From Spirosomataceae bacterium (GTDB lineage Bacteria; Bacteroidota; Bacteroidia; Cytophagales; Spirosomataceae): a stretch of DNA of 10,903 bases. Each line of letters opens with the position of its first letter. The stretch's first letter is position 1. The notes below the pieces were generated by a model. The model saw only the letters and a program-made list of their open reading frames with translations, ran no database searches and was not told the origin of the DNA. This document shows positions 6,327 through 10,903 of the stretch, piece after piece. The position numbers and the translations under genes were made by a program. The DNA lies in assembly GCA_030731175.1 (NCBI GenBank), contig JANQUM010000057.1, positions 1 to 10,903 on the forward strand, read 5' to 3'.

Positions 6327-9300
6327 TTAGAAGCCCAATGATAGGTTGAAGCCCATGCTGCGAGTGCTTGGTAGCTGCCCGTAGGTAAAGCCTTGCGAGT
6401 TACCACCGTAGGCGTCCACTTCGGGGTCAATGTGCGGGTGATTGCTGAATAGCATCAAGACGTTCCGTCCAACCAATGATATTTTAGCTGATTGTATTTT
6501 TGCTCTGCTAAGGATGGTTTCCGGGATTCTCCAGCCCAATGAAACTTCCCGTAATTTCACGTAGGTTCCGTCAAAAATTCCTGCTTCGTGGTAGCGGCGT
6601 GGGTTGTTATATCCGTAGAAAACGTTTCCAGGAATAATAACATCGTTTGGTACGTATTGCGGAGATTCTGCTGTTCCGACATTCATCACACCGTTTCCGA
6701 TTACACCCTCTTCCCGACCAATCGCCGTCTCGGCGTATTGACCCGTCCAGCGTCCGGTTGCTGTTCCTTCGTCGTAGAAGCTTCCGCCAATCCGGGCGTC
6801 TACCAAAGCGTTCAACACGATTCTTTTGTAAGTGAATGTGTTGTTGATGCCGCCCATCCAGTCAGGTTGAACCGTGCCAAGTACCTGCGGGGTGGTCTCA
6901 ACTACCGGAAGTCCGTTCGCGTAAATAACATCTCCGCCTTCGGTGCGTTTGAACCCGATGCCATACAAAGCTCCGTAAGGTTCTCCAATTTTGGCTAACG
7001 AAACCAAGCCTCGGCGTTCTTGCAGGGTGAATGTTTCTAAGCCTTCGGCGAGTTCTACCACTTTGTTGCGGTTGCGAGAATAGTTTACGCTAACATCCCA
7101 TTTGAAGCCGCTTGGTAAGTCAATTGGCGTGCCGGTAAATGTTATTTCCAGTCCTTTGTTCGTTATTTTTCCTGCGTTCAGGATTCGCTGACCGTAACCA
7201 CTTGCTTTTGATATTTCAACTCCAAGAATTTGATTTTCAGTAGTTTGGTCGTAGTACGTGATGTCTAAGCCAAGCTTGTTGCGAAGGAAACGCAGGTCAA
7301 GTCCGAGTTCAATTCCTGTCGTGATTTCAGGTTTTAGCCCTGAATTGGCAATCGTGGTATTTTCGTAGTATTGAGCCACCGAGCCGTTCCACGAGCCGCC
7401 CGAACGGAAGGTCTGTGCCAATTGGTACGGGCTTGCATCGTTACCTACCTGAGCCCAACTTGCCCGAACTTTTCCGAATGTTAGGATATTCGATTGGATG
7501 TTGAGTAGATCGGTGAATACTGCACTCGCCGAAACTGATGGGTAAAAGTACGATCGGTCATCAGAAGGAAGGGTGCTTGACCAATCGTTGCGGGCGGTAA
7601 CGTCTAAGAACAACGCATTCAAATATCCGAACTGAAATGAACTGTAAAGGCTCTGTACTTCTGATTTTTCGATGCGGCTCGCGGCAACGTTTTGACTTGG
7701 GTTAGAGTTGGAAAGGTTGTACAATCCATCCACAATTAATTCGCCCACATAGGTGTAGTTTCTCTTGTACAAGTTAAGGCGTTGAGCTCCTCCAACCTGA
7801 GCTAAAAATGAGAGTTCCTTTCCGAACGTCTTGTCGTAAGTCAACAAGAAATCATGGTTGGTCTCTTGGCTGCGAAGCACTTCTTCTGAATAGCGGCCTG
7901 GTGTTTTGTTACCGTTTCTGATGCGTTCAAAATTGACAATATTTATGCGGGTGTCAGTCCAGAAATCTGTTCCCGAACGGAGCATGAGTTTTAAATCGTC
8001 CGTTAACTTAAAGTTCAAAGAAACGTTTCCTAATAAACGGTCTTTGTCGTTGTCGTTCGGTAATTTTTCGTTTAAGAAAAACGGGTTTGTAAAATACGTG
8101 TGCTGCCAGTTGGCGGGGTCGGTATCGGGTAGTTTGCCCGCAACCGAACGCTGAATGTGCGTATCGGCAAGTTCTGCCCAATCACGGTGTTGATCCCACG
8201 AAATGTGTCGGTGAGCCCAAATAAATTGCTGGCCTGACTGGTAGGTCCTGTTTCCGCCCGTTTTGATATAGCTTCCTGAGAAGGTTGCCGTTAAAAACTT
8301 GCCAAACTTGTAATTCGAGTTCAAGCTTACGTCGTCACGGAAATAATCGTTAAATGCCGAAATTCCTTTTTGGGAAAGTTTTGCGTAGCTTAATCGAAAG
8401 CTGCCCAAGTCATTTCCTCCTGCAAGTGCAATGCTGTTGGTCACGCTACTTCCGGTGTCCCAAAATTCTTCCCAGTTGTCGGGTTGCGGAGTCAACGGAG
8501 CGACTTCGGTTCCCGTCCACCATTGACGTACCAGTCTGCCGTCCATAGGTGCTCCCCAGCTTTCGTCCGTTCCTGCCGTTCCGGTAGTTCTTCCCGGAAT
8601 AAATGAACCGTAGGCGGCGGCATACTGAGCGGCGGCATCGTCGCCGATTACGCCGCTCCAGCCGTCTGCGTACCAAGTTCGGTAGCCGTTTCCTCCACCG
8701 TATGTGTTCTGAAAATCAGGTTTGATAAACGGGCGTTCAAATGTAACATTGGTGTTGTATTCTATTCCAATTCCTTTCGCCCCGCTTCCGTTCTTAGTGG
8801 TAATAAGTATAACTCCATTTGCGGCACGTGAGCCGTAAAGTGCAGCTGCGTTTGGTCCTTTTAGAACAGACATCTCTTTGATGTTGTCGGGATTGATTTC
8901 TGAAATTCCGCCACCAAATTGGTTGCTGGTAGATTGTTGCATCGGGACGCCGTCAATTACGATTAAAGGTTGGTTGTTTCCTGCCACCGACGAAGAGCCG
9001 CGAATTACGATGTTTGAGCCGCTTCCCGGTCCGCCGTTACTGGTAATCTGAACTCCAGCGATTTTTCCAGAAAGGCCATTTGCTACGTTGGCAGATCGGG
9101 CTTCGGTCAGGCTCTCGCCTTTTACTTCTTGTTGTGAAAAGCCGAGTGATTTTTTTTCGCGGGAAATACCCAATGCTGTTACCACTACTTCGTTCAGTAC
9201 TTTGGTGTCTGTGCCGAGTATTACATCAAATTTTGTTTTGTTGCCCACGGGCAATTCTACGGTAGCGTAACCAATGGCACTCAATACCAAATAGTCTTCT

Positions 9301-9500
9301 GGTTTTACGTTGTCGAGCGTAAATTTACCCTCGGCGTTTGTAGTGGTGCCGTTGGTGCTTCCTTTTATAAGAACTGATACCCCGGGAATCAGGCCATCTT
9401 CTTTGGAGGAGACTACTCCGCTGATACTTGCGGTTTGGGCATAAGACCCAAGCGATAATACAAGTAGGAAAATTGTTAATAGTCGTAGTTCTTTTTTCAT
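6327..9500 (-). CDS. SusC/RagA-family TonB-dependent outer-membrane transporter
   Basis: A 1057-residue TonB-linked outer-membrane importer. Domains in order: signal peptide 1-21 (cleavage after SYA, before QTAS); a carboxypeptidase-regulatory-like beta-sandwich at about 24-96 (ISGVVSSKEDGLIPGVSVLIKG, then GTTTNAEGKFTL); a TonB-box-like stretch NEVVVTALGI (103-112); a plug domain of about 115-236 with SGKIAGVQI, NIVIRGSSS, PLIVIDGVP and LKGPNAAALYGSRAANGVI, the classic SusC signature; then a beta-barrel ending in an aromatic, NLSLGF, as required for barrel insertion. There is no STN domain ahead of the sandwich, so it should not signal through an anti-sigma factor, and no sigma/anti-sigma pair lies upstream. 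It is the first gene of an operon with a susD-like gene and a small lipoprotein. The window does not reveal the substrate. The full length and intact ends indicate a functional gene. Confidence 0.97.
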   Translation of the reverse strand: MKKELRLLTIFLLVLSLGSYAQTASISGVVSSKEDGLIPGVSVLIKGSTNGTTTNAEGKFTLDNVKPEDYLVLSAIGYATVELPVGNKTKFDVILGTDTKVLNEVVVTALGISREKKSLGFSQQEVKGESLTEARSANVANGLSGKIAGVQITSNGGPGSGSNIVIRGSSSVAGNNQPLIVIDGVPMQQSTSNQFGGGISEINPDNIKEMSVLKGPNAAALYGSRAANGVILITTKNGSGAKGIGIEYNTNVTFERPFIKPDFQNTYGGGNGYRTWYADGWSGVIGDDAAAQYAAAYGSFIPGRTTGTAGTDESWGAPMDGRLVRQWWTGTEVAPLTPQPDNWEEFWDTGSSVTNSIALAGGNDLGSFRLSYAKLSQKGISAFNDYFRDDVSLNSNYKFGKFLTATFSGSYIKTGGNRTYQSGQQFIWAHRHISWDQHRDWAELADTHIQRSVAGKLPDTDPANWQHTYFTNPFFLNEKLPNDNDKDRLLGNVSLNFKLTDDLKLMLRSGTDFWTDTRINIVNFERIRNGNKTPGRYSEEVLRSQETNHDFLLTYDKTFGKELSFLAQVGGAQRLNLYKRNYTYVGELIVDGLYNLSNSNPSQNVAASRIEKSEVQSLYSSFQFGYLNALFLDVTARNDWSSTLPSDDRSYFYPSVSASAVFTDLLNIQSNILTFGKVRASWAQVGNDASPYQLAQTFRSGGSWNGSVAQYYENTTIANSGLKPEITTGIELGLDLRFLRNKLGLDITYYDQTTENQILGVEISKASGYGQRILNAGKITNKGLEITFTGTPIDLPSGFKWDVSVNYSRNRNKVVELAEGLETFTLQERRGLVSLAKIGEPYGALYGIGFKRTEGGDVIYANGLPVVETTPQVLGTVQPDWMGGINNTFTYKRIVLNALVDARIGGSFYDEGTATGRWTGQYAETAIGREEGVIGNGVMNVGTAESPQYVPNDVIIPGNVFYGYNNPRRYHEAGIFDGTYVKLREVSLGWRIPETILSRAKIQSAKISLVGRNVLMLFSNHPHIDPEVDAYGGNSQGFTYGQLPSTRSMGFNLSLGF

Positions 9501-10017
9501 ATAGTTAGACTTTAAGAAATGAAAAGAACCACCAACGTCAAATGTTGCCGAATATCCGACCGCTCAGTATTTGAACACCATTTTCGATTGGTGGAAAAGT
9601 ATAGAAAAATGACTGACCGGTTAGGTTTTGTCATTGTACTTTTCAAATAATCAAAAACGAGAAATTCATTAACTGTTTCGCCTGATAAAATTTCGGTCGG
9701 AGCGAAGAGAGAGTTAATAAGTAACCGTTAGTTTCCCGTGAAAGGGTGATGCGATATTAGAGTAGGAATAAGTAACGAACAAACGATAGCGAGTTAATTT
9801 TTAAAAAAAATTAGAAAAGTGCAATATTTTAGTGTAAATAATAACAAAAAATGTAAGATATTTTGTTATATATTAAAATCACAATACAAAATTTGCTTAA
9901 AAAGCGATTTTTAATCTATGTACGTAAAGTATTTTGCGAAGTTTTAATAGTTTGCTTATAAAAATCGGAAGAGAAAGTACTGGTTTGAGCCTCTTTTCGA
10001 GCCAAAACTCCAAACAA
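9501..10017 (-). promoter_or_regulatory. Non-coding upstream region and leader of the susC-like operon
   Basis: About 520 AT-rich bases between the msrA terminator and the susC-like start. No conserved gene is visible. I found no convincing TAnnTTTG promoter box. The part nearest susC, about 9501-9710, is less AT-rich and holds paired elements: on the minus strand CCACCAA (9594-9588) can pair with TGGTG (9580-9576) or, alternatively, with TTGGTGG (9535-9529). CCGACCG (9556-9562) is also complementary to CGGTCGG (9694-9700). A minus-strand ORF of 40 codons (9512-9634) covers the same stretch. The operon promoter must lie upstream of these. Confidence 0.45.
9512..9634 (-). CDS. Possible 40-codon upstream ORF in the susC leader
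   Basis: Opens at ATG 9632-9634 (MTKPNRSVIFLYFSTNRKW...) and ends with TAA 11 bases before the susC-like ATG. The weak purine stretch GAAAAG lies a few bases before the start. The peptide has no recognised domain, no signal peptide and no run of one amino acid as expected for classic attenuation. It may be a chance ORF. The main reasons to list it are its exact placement and its overlap with the alternative pairings of the leader. Confidence 0.2.
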   Translation of the reverse strand: MTKPNRSVIFLYFSTNRKWCSNTERSDIRQHLTLVVLFIS

Positions 10018-10046
10018 AAAGCCGCCCCAAATTTTGGAGCGGCTTT
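10011..10046 (-). terminator. Intrinsic terminator of msrA
   Basis: On the minus strand AAAGCCGC (10046-10039) pairs with GCGGCTTT (10025-10018). It is extended inward by TCC/GGG pairs around an AAAATTT loop, and the T-rich stretch TTTTTGTTTG follows. It begins 25 bases after the msrA stop and separates msrA from the susC-like operon. Confidence 0.88.
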
Positions 10047-10071
10047 CGCGTCTGAAAATCAAAGATTAATA

Positions 10072-10713
10072 TTATTTTAACTTCCCGTCGTAGCTGCGTT
10101 TGAAACGTTCAAAGCGAGGCTTTGAAACGTTTTGAACATAGGGGTTTCCGGGATTATGCTCTACGTAGTCCTGATGGTATTGTTCGGCACGATAAAATGT
10201 ATCGAGTTTCTTTATTTCCGTCACAATTGGGGCTTTAAACTTGGTTTTCATTGCGGCGGTGACGTCCTCGGCAATTGCTTTTTCTGCGGGTGTTTGGTAA
10301 AATAAAATCGAGCGGTAAGACGATCCACGATCTGGTCCTTGCTGATTCGGGGTGGTTGGATCGTGCGATAAATAAAATACCCGAACTAACTCTTTGTAGC
10401 TCACAATTTCAGGATTGTAATAAACCAACACCGTTTCGGCGTGTCCGGTGGTTTCGGTATTTACGAGAGCGTAAGTTGGGTTTTTAGTATGACCTCCAGC
10501 GTAACCTGAAATGGCAGAGTCTACGCCCGCCACGGCTTCAAAAACTTCTTCAACGCACCAAAAGCAACCTTCAGCAAATGCGGCGGTGGCTTGTCCGTCG
10601 GCGTTTACGACTTCCGAAACGCTGATTTCTTTTACGTCGTTTGAGCCGGAAGTACTTTTGTTAGCACAAGAAATTACGCCAATTAATAGTATCGATGAGA
10701 GTAAGGTTTTCAT
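10072..10713 (-). CDS. msrA: Peptide-methionine (S)-S-oxide reductase MsrA, lipoprotein form
   Basis: A 213-residue enzyme that reduces methionine-S-sulfoxide in oxidised proteins. The catalytic motif EGCFWCVEE (48-56) gives Cys50 as the nucleophile. Other family signatures are SGYAGG (69-74), NPTYALVNTETTGHAE (78-93), SHDPTTPNQQGPDRGSSYRS (116-135) and FYRAEQYHQDY (173-183). An N-terminal signal with lipobox VISC (lipidated Cys16) is followed by a polar linker to about residue 40, so the enzyme should sit on a membrane facing the periplasm, repairing envelope proteins. Apart from the lipidated cysteine, only Cys50 and Cys53 are present; the C-terminal resolving cysteines of the E. coli type are absent, so Cys53 or an external reductant must regenerate it. 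It is a single-gene unit with its own terminator. No MsrB domain is fused or adjacent. Confidence 0.96.
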   Translation of the reverse strand: MKTLLSSILLIGVISCANKSTSGSNDVKEISVSEVVNADGQATAAFAEGCFWCVEEVFEAVAGVDSAISGYAGGHTKNPTYALVNTETTGHAETVLVYYNPEIVSYKELVRVFYLSHDPTTPNQQGPDRGSSYRSILFYQTPAEKAIAEDVTAAMKTKFKAPIVTEIKKLDTFYRAEQYHQDYVEHNPGNPYVQNVSKPRFERFKRSYDGKLK

Positions 10714-10816
10714 GTTTTGGTTTTGTGTTTAATACTTTACTCATAAACGGTAAAAGTGGGCGTAGGGTTTAAATTTGCCTAATAGAAATCAGAAGAGATA
10801 GCGATTCAGCCACTCC

Positions 10817-10903
10817 CAGGAATTTTCTCAATTCCACAAAAAGCACAGCTTTTCAGGATTCTATTCCATAAAAGTTATGCTTTTTCGGGATTGTAATCCA
10901 CAA
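10817..10903. repeat. Tandem 32-bp imperfect repeats with internal hairpins, cut by the window edge
   Basis: Two adjacent 32-bp units (10837-10868 and 10869-10900) match at 21 of 32 positions. Flanking partial copies lie on both sides: GGAATT at 10819-10824 pairs with AATTCC at 10830-10835, and the next unit starts at 10901. Read on the minus strand, each full unit holds a GGAT/GGAAT...AATCC inverted repeat and a second short hairpin (AAAAGCTGTGCTTTT in one, AAAAGCATAACTTTT in the other). The differences fall mainly in the second hairpin, where pairing is kept. The units are too close together, and too diverged, for a CRISPR array. The array may continue outside the window. Confidence 0.55.

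Noticed and set aside
8446..8676. Arginine-rich 76-codon frame inside the susC-like gene
   Set aside because: It is an out-of-frame reading of a conserved SusC coding region; the arginine richness is a frame-shift artefact.
6327..9500. SusC-like protein as a signalling transducer controlling a sigma factor
   Set aside because: There is no STN domain between the signal peptide and the beta-sandwich, and no sigma/anti-sigma genes lie upstream in the window.
9980..10005. Repeated GAGCC near the msrA terminator taken as a second hairpin
   Set aside because: The two copies are in direct, not inverted, orientation, so they cannot form a stem.
10511..10732. Plus-strand 73-codon frame opposite the msrA start
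   Set aside because: It is antisense to the MsrA signal and catalytic region, with no independent support.
10837..10903. CRISPR array at the right edge
   Set aside because: The units are contiguous with no spacers, only about two-thirds identical, and no cas gene is present.
10837..10903. Integron attC sites at the right edge
   Set aside because: The hairpins lack the GTTRRRY/RYYYAAC-type ends of attC sites, and no integrase or cassette is visible.

Overview
The window reads as a Bacteroidota chromosome segment, most likely a Cytophagales-type aerobe. The evidence is a SusC/SusD outer-membrane pair, several lipoproteins with short Bacteroidota-style lipoboxes, AT-rich intergenic stretches, starts mostly without a strong Shine-Dalgarno, and a proteorhodopsin followed by a Brp/Blh gene. 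Placement below phylum is inference. Every gene I can support lies on the minus strand, so transcription runs from high to low coordinates. No rRNA, tRNA, insertion sequence or CRISPR array is visible.

In transcription order: a structured tandem repeat at the right edge (about 10817-10903); a lipoprotein MsrA (10072-10713) with its own terminator; an AT-rich non-coding stretch (9501-10017) that includes the SusC leader; then the SusC transporter (6327-9500), its SusD-like partner (4830-6296) and a small Ig-like lipoprotein (4303-4776). These three are 30 and 53 bases apart and look like one operon. Next, 126 bases further, come a HisC-like aminotransferase with a twin-arginine signal (2993-4177) and an AEC-family membrane transporter (1799-2911) that ends at a strong terminator. 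After a 280-base regulatory stretch come a proton-pump rhodopsin (695-1447) and the 5' part of a blh retinal-forming dioxygenase (1-623), which runs off the window.

Two functional units stand out. First, rhodopsin plus Blh: Blh cleaves beta-carotene to retinal, and the rhodopsin uses retinal to pump protons in light. The rhodopsin carries D83/T87/E94 (proton-pump type), Met at the spectral-tuning site (predicted green) and Gly141 where xanthorhodopsin-like pumps have an opening for a carotenoid antenna. Second, a possible import-and-process cassette: SusCD carries a substrate across the outer membrane, a Tat-exported PLP enzyme could act in the periplasm, and the AEC carrier could move a product across the inner membrane. 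The individual gene families are well supported. Their joint function is inference, and the substrate cannot be read from the sequence.

Possible regulatory structures are an 11-bp-arm palindrome upstream of the rhodopsin, a terminator-like hairpin between rhodopsin and blh, a hairpin between the aminotransferase and the transporter genes, and a susC leader with a 40-codon upstream ORF and two mutually exclusive pairings.
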